64,000 bases of DNA from DASUPK01 sp963795665 (GTDB lineage Bacteria; Actinomycetota; Thermoleophilia; Solirubrobacterales; 70-9), in assembly GCA_963795665.1 (NCBI GenBank), contig CAWCIP010000003.1, forward strand, positions 62,001-126,000. The letters run 5' to 3'. A program made the translations under genes and the position numbers. The notes beneath the pieces were generated by a model. It searched no databases. It saw only the letters and a list, made by a program, of their open reading frames with translations, and was not told where the DNA came from. Below, in pieces: positions 28,721 through 37,784 of the stretch (position 1 is the first letter of the stretch; each line of letters opens with the position of its first letter).

Positions 28721-29128
28721 GTGACTCTGAAGAGAGGGTACGTCCAGTACGTCCAGCTCGTTCATGAGGCATTCGATTGCTTCGATGGCGGGGATTGGGA
28801 GAGGCTGAGGCCGCTGATCGCGGCCGACAACGTGATGACGCCACCGGAGTTCTGGCCCGATCCGGGGCCGTATGTCGGTCCGGAGGCGAGCATCCGGGAG
28901 TACCAGCGGCTCTTCGAGATGTTCCGCGGGATCGAGGTCTCGGTCGGCAACATCGTCAGCCACGAGAACTGGGTCATCGCGCACTACCGAGGCGTCCTGG
29001 AGGTGGAGATGCCCGATTTCCCGAAGGAGCTGGAGTTCACCGGCGTCCACCGCTTCGAGGACGGCCTCTTCGCCGAGTCGCACTACCGCTTCGACCGCGA
29101 CGCGGCCCTCGCCGCGGCGGGCCTGTAA
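28721..29128 (+). CDS. SnoaL-like (NTF2-fold) protein
   Basis: A 135-residue protein with the cone-shaped NTF2 fold pattern: an N-terminal helix with VQLVHEAFDCFDGGDWERLR, a middle GPEASIREYQRLFEMFRGI, and four beta strands ending TGVHRFEDGLFAESHYRFD. Similar proteins are isomerases, hydrolases or ligand-binding proteins; nothing indicates the substrate. It probably has a leaderless transcript. Confidence 0.7.
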   Translation: MTLKRGYVQYVQLVHEAFDCFDGGDWERLRPLIAADNVMTPPEFWPDPGPYVGPEASIREYQRLFEMFRGIEVSVGNIVSHENWVIAHYRGVLEVEMPDFPKELEFTGVHRFEDGLFAESHYRFDRDAALAAAGL

Positions 29129-29175
29129 GAAAGAAAAAGCCCCCGGCGGTCGAGGGAGGGGCGACCACCGGGGGC
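29129..29175 (-). terminator. Intrinsic terminator of the two-component operon
   Basis: Arms 29139-29152 and 29162-29175 pair over 14 positions with one mismatch around a 9-nt purine loop. On the minus strand the stem is followed by a U-rich stretch (complement of 29130-29138), so it ends the leftward transcript of the histidine kinase. It also faces the end of the SnoaL-like gene. Confidence 0.75.
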
Positions 29176-29212
29176 GACGCTTTGGCCGGGTATCTCGTTG
29201 GCCTCAGCGATT

Positions 29213-29248
29213 CTCGCCGTGGTATGTGGGGTTTCGTACCGCGGCGAG
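29213..29248. other. Second hairpin in the convergent gap
   Basis: CTCGCCGTGGTA (29213-29224) and TACCGCGGCGAG (29237-29248) pair over 12 positions with one G-U, loop of 12 nt. It has no T run on either side. It lies between the kinase stop and the terminator and would be part of the kinase mRNA 3' end. Confidence 0.4.
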
Positions 29249-29310
29249 GTGTCTCGTCCGCTGATGAATCTAGGACGCGTTCTTGAACGTTTGCTAAAGC
29301 TTGGCCCGCA

Positions 29311-30753
29311 CTAGTCGGGTCGCGCTTTCGCGCGCCCTCTCCTAACGCTGGGGACCTGGTCCAGCGGGATCCGGACCGAGAAGCGGGCGCCGCCGTAGGT
29401 GCTCCGGCCGGCGGAGACCGAGCCGCCGTGGGATTCCGCGACAGCCCGCACGATGGCGAGCCCGAGCCCGCTGCCGCCGCCGCCCGCCGTGTCCGCTGGG
29501 CCGTCGCCGCGGACGAAGCGATCGAAGACCTGGCTCTCCATGTCGGCCGGGATCCCGGGGCCGTCGTCGACGACCTCGAGCAGGGCCTCATCTCCGTCGC
29601 GCCGCGCGGTGAGCTCGACGGTGGTCCGATCGGGCGTGTGCCGGACGGCGTTCTCGAGCAGGTTTCGGATCAGCCGGTGGAGCTCGTCCGGGTTGCCCTG
29701 CATCGGCAGGGGCCCGTCCAGATGGCTCTCCAGGCGGCGGTCGCCCGCGAGTGGCTGAACCTCATCCAGCGCTTCGGTGGCGATCGCCGCGAGATCGAGA
29801 TCCCTGGTCGCGACGCGGCGCCCCGCATCGGCGCGCGCGAGCAGCAGCAGGTCGGAGACGAGCCCGGACATCCGCTTCGTGGAGGAGAGGGCGGAGTCGA
29901 CCGTATGACGGTCGTCCTCCGAGCCCTTTCCGGCCACCTGCAGCAGCTCCAGATTCGCCTGGATGCTCGTCAGAGGCGTCCTCAACTCGTGCGAGGCGTC
30001 GGCGACGAACTCGCGCTGGCGCTCGAGCGACTGCTCGCGCTCCGAGCGAGCCTCGTCGAGCGCCTGGAGCATGCCGTCCATCGTCCGCGCCAGCTCGCCC
30101 ACCTCGTCGTCGGTAGCCGGCGTCGGGATGCGCTTCGAGGGGTCGCGGGTGCTTGTGATCTGCCGCGCGAGGGCGGTGAGCCCCTTGATCGGCCGCATCG
30201 CTCGATCCGCCACGGCGAGCCCGGCGAGCAGGGCGAGCAGGGCCCCGCCGAGCACACCGGCGCCGAGGAAGAACCAGAGCCGCGCAACTGTGTCGTTAAC
30301 GCCGCTGTGGGGCCGGGCGTACTGGACGTAGGAGGGAATCGAGCCGGTGGCAGTGATCGGCTCGGTGGCGACGCTGAGATCACCGACGCTGTGGATGCCG
30401 GTTCTGGGCGGCCCCAGGTGGACGGAGGTGTTGGTCGCAGCGAGCGGGCGCCCATTCTGATCGAGCACCGTGATGATTGCGTCCTCGGGAAGGGCGAAGG
30501 CTCGGAGGTTCGGGCTGGAGACGACCGGGCCGAGCACCGGGTCGCTGGAGACCCGGGTCTCAGCGGCGAGCGAGCGGGCGGCGCTGTGGAGCTCCTCGCG
30601 GAAGTCGCCGCGAATCCGGTTCCCCACCACCTGGCCGAGGACGAGGGCGAAGCAGACCAGGATCAGCAGCGTCAGCCCCGCGGTGGTGATCGCGATCCGC
30701 CAGCGGACGGGGATGCGCTCGAAGAGCGGCAGGCGCCCGCGGACCCAGGTCAC
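29311..30753 (-). CDS. Sensor histidine kinase
   Basis: A 480-residue membrane kinase. Transmembrane helices are near residues 20-44 and 160-182, flanking an extracytoplasmic domain of about 115 residues. A HAMP domain (RAMRPIKGLTALARQI), the H box FVADASHELRTPL with His255, the N box LIRNLLENAVRH, and GSGLGLAIVRAVAESHGG follow. The order and HAMP type resemble MprB/TcrY-like actinobacterial kinases. GTG 30753 overlaps the regulator's stop by 4 bp, so both are one operon. The signal sensed is unknown. Confidence 0.92.
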   Translation of the reverse strand: MTWVRGRLPLFERIPVRWRIAITTAGLTLLILVCFALVLGQVVGNRIRGDFREELHSAARSLAAETRVSSDPVLGPVVSSPNLRAFALPEDAIITVLDQNGRPLAATNTSVHLGPPRTGIHSVGDLSVATEPITATGSIPSYVQYARPHSGVNDTVARLWFFLGAGVLGGALLALLAGLAVADRAMRPIKGLTALARQITSTRDPSKRIPTPATDDEVGELARTMDGMLQALDEARSEREQSLERQREFVADASHELRTPLTSIQANLELLQVAGKGSEDDRHTVDSALSSTKRMSGLVSDLLLLARADAGRRVATRDLDLAAIATEALDEVQPLAGDRRLESHLDGPLPMQGNPDELHRLIRNLLENAVRHTPDRTTVELTARRDGDEALLEVVDDGPGIPADMESQVFDRFVRGDGPADTAGGGGSGLGLAIVRAVAESHGGSVSAGRSTYGGARFSVRIPLDQVPSVRRGRAKARPD

Positions 30754-31442
30754 CCGGCGGCCTTCAGCACGTAGCCGGCGCCTCGCTTTGTGTGGAGCAG
30801 GCGCGGCTCGCCGCCGGACTCCAGCTTGCGTCGCAGGTTGGAGATGAACACGTCGATCGTGTTGGTCTGCTCGAAGGGGTCATAGCCCCAGACGTCCTCG
30901 AGCAGGCGCTCCCGCGAGACCACCAGCTTCTTGTTCCTGGCCAGGTACTCCAGGAGCTCGAACTCGCGGTTGGTCAACTCGATCTCGCGCTCGCCCCGCT
31001 TCACCTCCCGGGTGTCCGGGTTGACCATCAGGTCGCCCACCACGATCGAGGCGCTGCCCCTCGGTGGGCGGCGTCGCAGCAGTGCGCGGATGCGGGCGAG
31101 CAGCTCCGAGCGCTCGAACGGCTTCGGCAGGTAGTCGTCCGCGCCGGTGTCGAGCCCTTTGACGCGGTCCTCGGTCTCGGTGCGCGCCGTCAGGATCAGG
31201 ATGGGGACGTCGCTCTCGGCGCGCAGCCGCCTGCAGACCTCCATGCCGTCGAGGCGGGGTAGGCCCAGGTCGAGGACGACCAGGTCGGGACTGAACTGCT
31301 CGGCGGCGGTCAGCGCCTCGGCGCCGTCGCCCGCGCTGCGGACCTCGTGGCCCTCTGCGCGCAGGGAGCGGCGCAGGACGTCGGCGATCGCCTCGTCGTC
31401 CTCGACGACCAGCACGCGCGCTGAAGCTATGGCCTGCTCCAT
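30750..31442 (-). CDS. OmpR/PhoB-family response regulator
   Basis: A 230-residue DNA-binding regulator. The receiver has the acidic pair VVEDDE, phospho-acceptor Asp58 in VVLDLGLPRLDG and the switch Lys in YLPKPF. The C-terminal winged helix contains ELTNREFELLEYLA and VWGYDPFEQTNTIDVFISNL. ATG 31442 is chosen over an upstream start because the receiver begins ten residues later. Partner of the kinase downstream; its promoter faces that of ftsK. Confidence 0.93.
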   Translation of the reverse strand: MEQAIASARVLVVEDDEAIADVLRRSLRAEGHEVRSAGDGAEALTAAEQFSPDLVVLDLGLPRLDGMEVCRRLRAESDVPILILTARTETEDRVKGLDTGADDYLPKPFERSELLARIRALLRRRPPRGSASIVVGDLMVNPDTREVKRGEREIELTNREFELLEYLARNKKLVVSRERLLEDVWGYDPFEQTNTIDVFISNLRRKLESGGEPRLLHTKRGAGYVLKAAG

Positions 31443-31452
31443 CACCGTCTTT

Positions 31453-31458
31453 AGGTTA
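31453..31458 (-). promoter_or_regulatory. -10 element of the response-regulator operon
   Basis: On the minus strand TAACCT ends 10 nt before ATG 31442. The same 17-100 bp region must also carry the ftsK promoter. Confidence 0.35.
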
Positions 31459-31543
31459 GATGCCAAATTCCGTCGCCCAAGCGGGCTTGAGGCAACGTTT
31501 AGGCACGCAGGGGACCGCACTCAGGCGTCGAATGGGTGGGCGG

Positions 31544-34057
31544 ATGCTTGCAGACCGCATTTTTGGCGCGCCCGAGCGGCGAGATCCGCCCCGGCGCAAG
31601 AAGCCTGCCCGCGGGCGGAAGCGCAAGCCCGTGGCGCGCGGCCGTGGCCGGGGCCGCACCTCGCCCGAGGTGATGCAGCGACGGCTCGACCTCGCGGGGC
31701 TCTCCTGCGTCGGCCTTGCGGTCTATCTGGGGTACGTCATCTATCTCGGTTGGAATGGGGGCACCGTCGGTGACGGGTCCCAGACGGCGCTGGAGTACGC
31801 CGTCGGAGCCGGCGCAATCGTGGTCCCCGTAGCGCTCGGGCTTGCGGGCATCGGCCTGATCCTGAGGCCCTTCCTGCCGTCCCCGAAGTCGGTCGCGGTC
31901 GGCGTGGTGGCGATCGCCTGCGGTCTCCTCTTGGCCCTGGCCGCGCAGACCGCCGGACTTGGTCCGGAGGGAGTGCGCAAGGGCCTCTTCGATCCGAGCT
32001 TCTTCCCGCATCACGGCGGCGGCCTGGGCGAGGTCCTCTACTGGGCGACGACGACGCTGTTCCAGCGGCTCGGCGCCCAGATCATCGCCGTGTTGCTCCT
32101 GCTGTCGGGGCTGCTGCTGCTCACGGGGCGCTCGGTCTCGGACATGGTCCGCGCTGCCCGTCGCGGCGCCGACCGGGCGAAGCGCGGCACCGTCGGCTTC
32201 GCCACCGCGATCAAGGAGAGCCGGGTCCACACGGACCCGGACCTGATCGACACGAGCCCCGCCGACACGGAGCCCGTCTTCGGGCCGCCCGAGCCGGTCG
32301 CAGACGGCGACGACTTCCAGGTGATCGTGGGCGGGGACGAGGAGCAGGAGACGGAGCGGGTTGCGAACTTCGATGACGCCGTCCGCGTGGCGGACGAGCC
32401 CGATACGAGCGAGCTCGAGGACCTCGAGGACCAGGACGACGAGACGATCAGGGTCGCCAAGGCGGATGAGCCGGAAGCGGAAGCCGAAGCCGAAGAAGAT
32501 GAGCCCGAGCCCGCGGTCCCGCTGACTCCGATGGGCGAGAAGCGCGGCGGCGTCACCGAGTCCGAGGAGATCGACTACGAGCCTCCCGCCGCCGACCGGG
32601 TCCTCGAGCGCGGAGGGCCCGACAAGGGGCCCGACAAGCAGGACTACGAGGCGATCGCCCGCAACCTGCTCGAGACCCTCGGGCACTTCGGGGTGGAGGC
32701 CAAGATCGTCGGGACGGTCACCGGCCCGCACGTGAGCCGCTACGAGCTCAAGCTCGCCCCGGGCACCAAGGTCTCGAAGATCACCCAGCTCAAGGACGAC
32801 CTCGCCTACGCCCTGGCGTCGACGGACATCCGGATCCTGGCGCCGATCCCCGGCAAGCAGGCGGTCGGGGTGGAGGTCCCGAACCAGCGCCGCCGCCTCG
32901 TCCGCCTCGGCGACATCTACGGCGGCCGCCCGCAGGGATCCTCGCCGCTGGTCGCCTGGCTCGGCAAGGACATCTCGGGCAGCGCCGTCTGGACCGACCT
33001 GCAGAAGATGCCGCACGCCCTGATCGCCGGCACCACGGGATCGGGGAAGTCCGGCAGCGTCAACGCGATCCTCAGCTCGATCCTCCTGCACGCGTCCCCG
33101 AACGAGGTGCGCCTGGTGCTGGTCGACCCGAAGCGGGTCGAGCTCAACCACTACGAGAAGATCCCGCACCTGCTCACGCCGGTGGTGACCTCGCCGCGCC
33201 TTGCCGCCAACGTGCTCAACAACCTGATCGCCGAGATGGAGAGCCGCTACGGCGTCATGGAGCAGGCCCGCGCCCGGAACCTGGCGGAGCTCAACCGCGT
33301 CCGCGAGCGCGAGGGCGAGGCGCCGCTGCCCCACATCCTCTGCGTGATCGACGAGCTCGCCGACCTGATGATGGTCGCCCCGGCCGAGGTCGAGGACGCG
33401 ATCATCCGCCTGGCGCAGAAGTCCCGGGCGGTCGGCATCCACCTCCTGCTCGCCACCCAGCGTCCTTCCACCGACATCATCACCGGGACGATCAAGGTCA
33501 ACATCCCGGCGCGGATCGCCTTCGCCGTCTCCTCGCAGGTCGACTCGCGCGTGATCCTGGACCAGGGCGGCGCCGAGACGCTGCTCGGCCAGGGGGACAT
33601 GCTCTTCCGCCCGGCCGGCACCTCGAAGATGCAGCGCATCCAGGGTGCCTTCATCACCGAGACCGAGATCGCCAAGATCACCGAGCACTGGTCGGATCAG
33701 GGCGAGCCCGACTTCGCCGAGGAGCTGCTCGAGGCGGCCCAGCCGGCGGCCGAAGAGGGCGGCGACGAGGACTTCGATCCGGACAGCGACGATCTGCTCG
33801 ATCAGGCCGCTCAGCTGGTGGTGGAGAGCGGCACCGCCTCGGTCTCGATGATCCAGCGGCGACTGCGGGTGGGCTACACCCGCGCCGGCAGGCTGATCGA
33901 CATGCTCGAGCGCCGCGGGATCATCTCCGGCTACGAGGGCTCCAAGCCGCGTCAGGTCCTCGTCTCGCTCGCGGACCTGCAGCGGGTGCTGGGCGGCGCC
34001 GAGGCGACGCCGGAGGCAGCTTCGGAGCCGGTCGCCGCGCCGGCCGACGGCGAGTAG
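31544..34057 (+). CDS. ftsK: FtsK/SpoIIIE-type DNA translocase
   Basis: About 837 residues. Four membrane helices lie in the first 200 residues (first: LDLAGLSCVGLAVYLGYVIY), then an acidic linker (EAEAEAEEDEPEP), then the motor with Walker A GTTGSGKSGSVNAI, Walker B LCVIDELADLMM and LLATQRPSTDII. The C-terminal gamma winged helix (SMIQRRLRVGYTRAGRL) reads FtsK-orienting sequences. It segregates chromosome ends at the septum. The start is uncertain: ATG 31460, 31532 and 31544 are all in frame, and I chose the last because the earlier stretch looks non-coding. Confidence 0.92.
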   Translation: MLADRIFGAPERRDPPRRKKPARGRKRKPVARGRGRGRTSPEVMQRRLDLAGLSCVGLAVYLGYVIYLGWNGGTVGDGSQTALEYAVGAGAIVVPVALGLAGIGLILRPFLPSPKSVAVGVVAIACGLLLALAAQTAGLGPEGVRKGLFDPSFFPHHGGGLGEVLYWATTTLFQRLGAQIIAVLLLLSGLLLLTGRSVSDMVRAARRGADRAKRGTVGFATAIKESRVHTDPDLIDTSPADTEPVFGPPEPVADGDDFQVIVGGDEEQETERVANFDDAVRVADEPDTSELEDLEDQDDETIRVAKADEPEAEAEAEEDEPEPAVPLTPMGEKRGGVTESEEIDYEPPAADRVLERGGPDKGPDKQDYEAIARNLLETLGHFGVEAKIVGTVTGPHVSRYELKLAPGTKVSKITQLKDDLAYALASTDIRILAPIPGKQAVGVEVPNQRRRLVRLGDIYGGRPQGSSPLVAWLGKDISGSAVWTDLQKMPHALIAGTTGSGKSGSVNAILSSILLHASPNEVRLVLVDPKRVELNHYEKIPHLLTPVVTSPRLAANVLNNLIAEMESRYGVMEQARARNLAELNRVREREGEAPLPHILCVIDELADLMMVAPAEVEDAIIRLAQKSRAVGIHLLLATQRPSTDIITGTIKVNIPARIAFAVSSQVDSRVILDQGGAETLLGQGDMLFRPAGTSKMQRIQGAFITETEIAKITEHWSDQGEPDFAEELLEAAQPAAEEGGDEDFDPDSDDLLDQAAQLVVESGTASVSMIQRRLRVGYTRAGRLIDMLERRGIISGYEGSKPRQVLVSLADLQRVLGGAEATPEAASEPVAAPADGE

Positions 34058-34073
34058 CGCGAGCCCGACCCGT

Positions 34074-34079
34074 AACAAT
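34074..34079 (+). promoter_or_regulatory. -10 element of cinA
   Basis: AACAAT (within TAACAAT) ends 6 nt before GTG 34086. Confidence 0.45.
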
Positions 34080-34085
34080 CCCGGC

Positions 34086-35363
34086 GTGAGCGTTCGCGCG
34101 GGAATCCTGGTCACCGGCACCGAGGTGCTGAGCGGCTACGTCACCGATCGCAACGGCCCCTGGATCTCGGAGCAACTTGCCGACCTGGGGGTCGAGGTCG
34201 CCGAGATCACTGTGGTGGGAGACCGCCCCGAGGATCTCGAGGGTGCGCTTCGCCACATGCGCGACCAGCGCCTTGACCTGGTCTTCACCAGCGGAGGGCT
34301 GGGGCCGACCGCCGACGACCTGACCGCGGAGGTGGTGGGGCGCTTTGCAGGGCGGGAGCTGGCGCTCGACGAGGAGATGGAGCAGAAGATCGCCGACATC
34401 ATCGCCCGCTACGCGCGCCGGTTGCGCTTCGACCCCGAGGCCGTGCGCGAGGCGAATCGAAAGCAGGCGATGGTGCCGGAGGGCGCGACCGCCATCGATC
34501 CGGCCGGCACGGCGCCCGGCCTGGTCGTGCCCGCGGACGGGCAGGTCGTGGTGGTGCTGCCCGGGCCGCCGCGCGAGCTGCAGGAGATGTGGCCCCGGGC
34601 GCTGGCCGCGCCGCCGGCCCAGGAGGTGCTGAGCCGCGCCCAGCCCTACCGGACGATGTCGATCCGGATGTTCGGGATCCCCGAGTCCGAGCTCGCCAAG
34701 GCCCTGCGCGAGATCGAGGACGACGGCGTCCCGCTTGGCGAGCTGGAGGTCACGACCTGCCTGCGGGGCGGCGAGCTGGTCACCGACGTTCGCCACCGCG
34801 ACGGCTCCGAGGAGGCCGCCGAGGGGCTCCGCGCCGGTCTCGCCGAGCGCCTCGGGCAGTTCACCTACACGGAGAGCGGCGAGTCGATCGAGGAGGTCGT
34901 CTTCCGGCTGCTCGGCGAGCGCACGATCGCGGTGGCGGAGTCCGAGAGCGGTGGCCTCCTCGCCGCGCGCTTGACGCTGCGGCCAGGTTCGTCTCAGTGG
35001 TTTGCCGGCGGCGTCGTCTCGTACTCGAACCAGTCCAAGGCCGATCTGCTCGGGGTCGACGCGAAGCTGATCGAGAGCAACGGCGCGGTCTCGCCCGAGG
35101 TCGCCGAGGCGATGGCGGACGGCGCGCTCGAGCGCTTCGGCGCCGACGTCGGTTGTGCGGTGACCGGGGTCGCCGGTCCCGATGGCGGCACCGAGGAGAA
35201 GCCGGTCGGATATGTCTGCTTCTGCGCCAAGACAGCCACCGGCGAACGTCTCGCCCGCGACCCGGTCATCCCAGGAAGCCGCACCGACGTACGGGATCGC
35301 TCGGTGGTGGTGGCGCTGCACCTGGTCCGGTACCTGCTCGAGGGCCGGGAGCCGCCGCGGTGA
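34086..35363 (+). CDS. cinA: CinA, nicotinamide-nucleotide amidohydrolase with MoaB-like domain
   Basis: A 425-residue full-length CinA. The N-terminal COG1058 domain has GTEVLSGYVTDRNGPW, TSGGLGPTADDLT and VVVLPGPPREL; the C-terminal PncC amidohydrolase has VAESESGGLLAARLT and GVAGPDGGTEEKPVG. It recycles NMN and may remove damaged pyridine nucleotides. The cinA-thpR-recA order is usual for Gram-positive bacteria. The stop overlaps the next gene's GTG. Confidence 0.94.
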   Translation: MSVRAGILVTGTEVLSGYVTDRNGPWISEQLADLGVEVAEITVVGDRPEDLEGALRHMRDQRLDLVFTSGGLGPTADDLTAEVVGRFAGRELALDEEMEQKIADIIARYARRLRFDPEAVREANRKQAMVPEGATAIDPAGTAPGLVVPADGQVVVVLPGPPRELQEMWPRALAAPPAQEVLSRAQPYRTMSIRMFGIPESELAKALREIEDDGVPLGELEVTTCLRGGELVTDVRHRDGSEEAAEGLRAGLAERLGQFTYTESGESIEEVVFRLLGERTIAVAESESGGLLAARLTLRPGSSQWFAGGVVSYSNQSKADLLGVDAKLIESNGAVSPEVAEAMADGALERFGADVGCAVTGVAGPDGGTEEKPVGYVCFCAKTATGERLARDPVIPGSRTDVRDRSVVVALHLVRYLLEGREPPR

Positions 35364-35899
35364 AGGCGGCTCTCGCGGTCGTCCTGGCCGTGTTCGGGCT
35401 GGCGGCGGCCGGATGCGGGGCGGACACCACGACCGCCGACCGCCGCAGCGAGCTCGAGGCCTACGTCGCCAAGGTCCAGCCGATCAGGCTCGGGATCAAC
35501 GAGCTGCTCGACCAGGCCGACCCGATCCTCGAGGGCTACCGCGACGGCGACCTGAGCGCGAAGCGGGCGCAGCACGGCATCGACCGGATCGAACACGGCG
35601 CGGCCGGATATGCGGTCCGGATCGCGGCCGTCGAGGATGTTCCCGAGGAGATGCGAGCCGCCCAGGCCGCCTATGCCCACACCTTCGTGCTCCAAGACAC
35701 CTATCTGAGCGCGCTGGCGGCGGCGCTGCCTGACCGTGCATTCGACGAGCTGCCCCACTTCCAGAACGAGCAGCGGGCGGCGATCATCGCCTGGCGCACG
35801 CGGCTCCAGGTGCTCGCCGATCGCTGGGGGGCGACGCTGCCGGCGAACCTCCAGATCGCCGGGCGCGGGGAGATCTCCCCGGCGCCGACCGGGGACTGA
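35360..35899 (+). CDS. Putative lipoprotein of unknown function
   Basis: A 179-residue protein. The N-terminus is a lipoprotein signal (hydrophobic stretch and lipobox LAAAGC with Cys19), so it should be anchored outside the membrane. The rest is helical, with YVAKVQPIRLGINELLDQAD and QRAAIIAWRTRLQVLADRW, and no recognised domain. GTG 35360 overlaps the cinA stop (GTGA). Its insertion between cinA and thpR is not part of the usual order. Confidence 0.7.
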   Translation: MKAALAVVLAVFGLAAAGCGADTTTADRRSELEAYVAKVQPIRLGINELLDQADPILEGYRDGDLSAKRAQHGIDRIEHGAAGYAVRIAAVEDVPEEMRAAQAAYAHTFVLQDTYLSALAAALPDRAFDELPHFQNEQRAAIIAWRTRLQVLADRWGATLPANLQIAGRGEISPAPTGD

Positions 35900-35992
35900 G
35901 GCTCCCCGGGGAGGGGAGAGACGCCCGCAGCCCGGACTCAACCGCCCGATGGCGAAGCGTCCAAAGACGGACTTTTCGGCCGGAGCGGGGAT

Positions 35993-35998
35993 TAGCGT
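35993..35998 (+). promoter_or_regulatory. -10 element of thpR
   Basis: TAGCGT ends 6 nt before GTG 36005. Confidence 0.5.
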
Positions 35999-36004
35999 TC
36001 GGGC

Positions 36005-36613
36005 GTGGCCAAGGAGCGGCTCAAGAGCCCCAGGGCTCGCCTGTTCGTCGCCCTCGACGTGCCGCAGGACGTGCGGGCGGGGCTGGTCGAGTGGCAGCGG
36101 ACCGCCCTCGCCGATCCGGCCCTGCGGGTCGTCAGGCCGGAGGCCCTCCATATGACGCTGGTGTTCCTCGGCTATCAGGCGGAGAAGGACGTCAAGGCGA
36201 TCGCCAAGGCGGCGTTCCACACCAAAGCGGAGGCGCCCGCCGTCGAGCTCGTCACCGAGCCCGTCGGCGTTCCCCCGGGCAAGCGGCCGCGCCTGATCGC
36301 GCTCGCGGCGAACTCGGACGAGACCGTGGCGCTGCAGCGGGAGGTCGAGGAGCGCCTGGTCGCCGGCGGCTTCTACGAGCCCGAGAAGCGGCCGTTCTGG
36401 CCGCACCTGACGATGGCGCGGGTGAGGCCCGAGGCGCCGGGGGGGAGGAAGCCCGCGCTGATCAGGACACAGCCGCATCCGCTACCCGAACATATGTTCC
36501 GGTTCTTCCGTCCGACTCGTCTGGTGCTCTTCAAGTCCCACCTGCGCCGGACCGGCGCAGAGTACGAGGCGATGGCCGAGTTGGAGCTTCCGACCGCCAA
36601 CGAAGACCAATGA
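36005..36613 (+). CDS. thpR: RNA 2',3'-cyclic phosphodiesterase (LigT family)
   Basis: A 202-residue 2H phosphoesterase. Both catalytic motifs are present: His49-x-Thr51 (HMTLVFLG) and His134-x-Thr136 (HLTMARV). Family members open 2',3'-cyclic phosphates on tRNA fragments. It precedes recA by 16 nt, and its own coding sequence contains a LexA-type operator at 36488, so its 3' part doubles as the recA control region. Confidence 0.93.
   Translation: MAKERLKSPRARLFVALDVPQDVRAGLVEWQRTALADPALRVVRPEALHMTLVFLGYQAEKDVKAIAKAAFHTKAEAPAVELVTEPVGVPPGKRPRLIALAANSDETVALQREVEERLVAGGFYEPEKRPFWPHLTMARVRPEAPGGRKPALIRTQPHPLPEHMFRFFRPTRLVLFKSHLRRTGAEYEAMAELELPTANEDQ
36488..36499 (+). promoter_or_regulatory. 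LexA/SOS operator inside thpR, upstream of recA
   Basis: GAACATATGTTC is a perfect 12-bp palindrome. With its flanks (CGAACATATGTTCC) it matches 13 of 14 positions of the Gram-positive SOS box CGAACRNRYGTTYG. It lies 130 bp before the recA ATG and is read in thpR as Pro-Glu-His-Met-Phe. LexA control of recA is established in actinobacteria; the intragenic position is seen directly here. Confidence 0.8.
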
Positions 36614-36629
36614 CTGAGAGGTGACCGAG

Positions 36630-37775
36630 ATGGCAGATCAGAAGCCCAACCTGAGAGACGCGAGCGAGAAGGAGGCGAAGGCGCGGGACCAGGCGCTGAA
36701 CGCAGCCGTCACGCAGATCGAGAAGGAGTTCGGGCAGGGCGCCCTGATGAAGCTGGGCGACATGGGCGCGCTGAACGTGGAGTCGATCTCCACCGGCGCG
36801 CTGCCGCTTGACATCGCCCTCGGCGTCGGCGGGGTGCCGCGCGGGCGCATCGTCGAGATCTTCGGGCCGGAGTCCTCGGGAAAGACGACGCTCGTCTACC
36901 ACATCATCGCCGAGGCCCAGGCGCGGGGAGGGGTCTGCGCCTTCGTCGACACCGAGCACGCGCTCGACCCCGTCTACGCGCGGAAGATCGGAGTCAACAC
37001 CGACGAGCTGATGATCTCCCAGCCCGACTACGGCGAGCAGGCCCTGGAGATCGTCGACGTGCTGGTGCGTTCCGGCGCCGTCGACGTCGTCGCGGTGGAC
37101 TCGGTGGCTGCGCTCACCCCGCGCGTGGAGCTCGAAGGCCAGATGGGCGACCAGCACGTCGGGCTGCAGGCGCGCCTGATGTCGCAGGCGCTGCGGAAGC
37201 TGGCCGGCAACTTGAACCGCGCCAACACGATCTGCCTGTTCACCAACCAGATCCGGGAGAAGATCGGCGTCATGTTCGGCTCACCCGAGACTCAGCCGGG
37301 TGGCCGGGCGCTGAAGTTCTATTCCTCGCAGCGGCTCGACATCCGCCGGATCGAGACCCTCAAGGAGGGCACCGAGGCCGTCGGCAACCGGGTCCGGGTG
37401 AAGGTGGTCAAGAACAAGGTGGCGCCGCCGTTCAAGCAGGCGGAGTTCGACATCGAGTACGGCGTCGGCATCTCCAAGGAGGGCGGCCTGATCGACATGG
37501 CCCTCGAACACGACCTGATCCAGAAGTCGGGTTCCTTCTTCTCCTATGGCGAGACGAGGCTCGGCCAGGGCCGCAACAACACCAAGGAGTTCCTGCGGGA
37601 CAACCCGGAGCTGGGGGCAGAGCTCGAGCGGAAGGTCCACGAGAAGCTCGGGATCGGCGAGGACGCCGAGGCGACCAAGCCCGTCGAGGTCGTCAAGCCG
37701 GCCGACGAGGCGGAGGAGAAGCCGGCCGCGAAGGCCGAGAAGGCGACTGCCAAGCCGCAGAAGAAGGCCGCCTAG
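36630..37775 (+). CDS. recA: Recombinase RecA
   Basis: A 381-residue recombinase and LexA coprotease. Walker A GPESSGKTT is at residues 79-87; loop L2 includes NQIREKIGVMFGSPETQPGG. The C-terminus is a long Lys/Ala/Glu tail (PADEAEEKPAAKAEKATAKP). ATG 36630 is preferred over GTG 36621 because GAGAGG lies 8 nt before it, a normal Shine-Dalgarno distance. It is followed 9 nt later by recX. SOS control is expected from the palindrome at 36488. Confidence 0.97.
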   Translation: MADQKPNLRDASEKEAKARDQALNAAVTQIEKEFGQGALMKLGDMGALNVESISTGALPLDIALGVGGVPRGRIVEIFGPESSGKTTLVYHIIAEAQARGGVCAFVDTEHALDPVYARKIGVNTDELMISQPDYGEQALEIVDVLVRSGAVDVVAVDSVAALTPRVELEGQMGDQHVGLQARLMSQALRKLAGNLNRANTICLFTNQIREKIGVMFGSPETQPGGRALKFYSSQRLDIRRIETLKEGTEAVGNRVRVKVVKNKVAPPFKQAEFDIEYGVGISKEGGLIDMALEHDLIQKSGSFFSYGETRLGQGRNNTKEFLRDNPELGAELERKVHEKLGIGEDAEATKPVEVVKPADEAEEKPAAKAEKATAKPQKKAA

Positions 37776-37784
37776 CTCGCTGAA

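Noticed and set aside
31499..34120. An 873-codon open frame opposite ftsK
   Set aside because: Same cause; ftsK on the plus strand has all translocase motifs.
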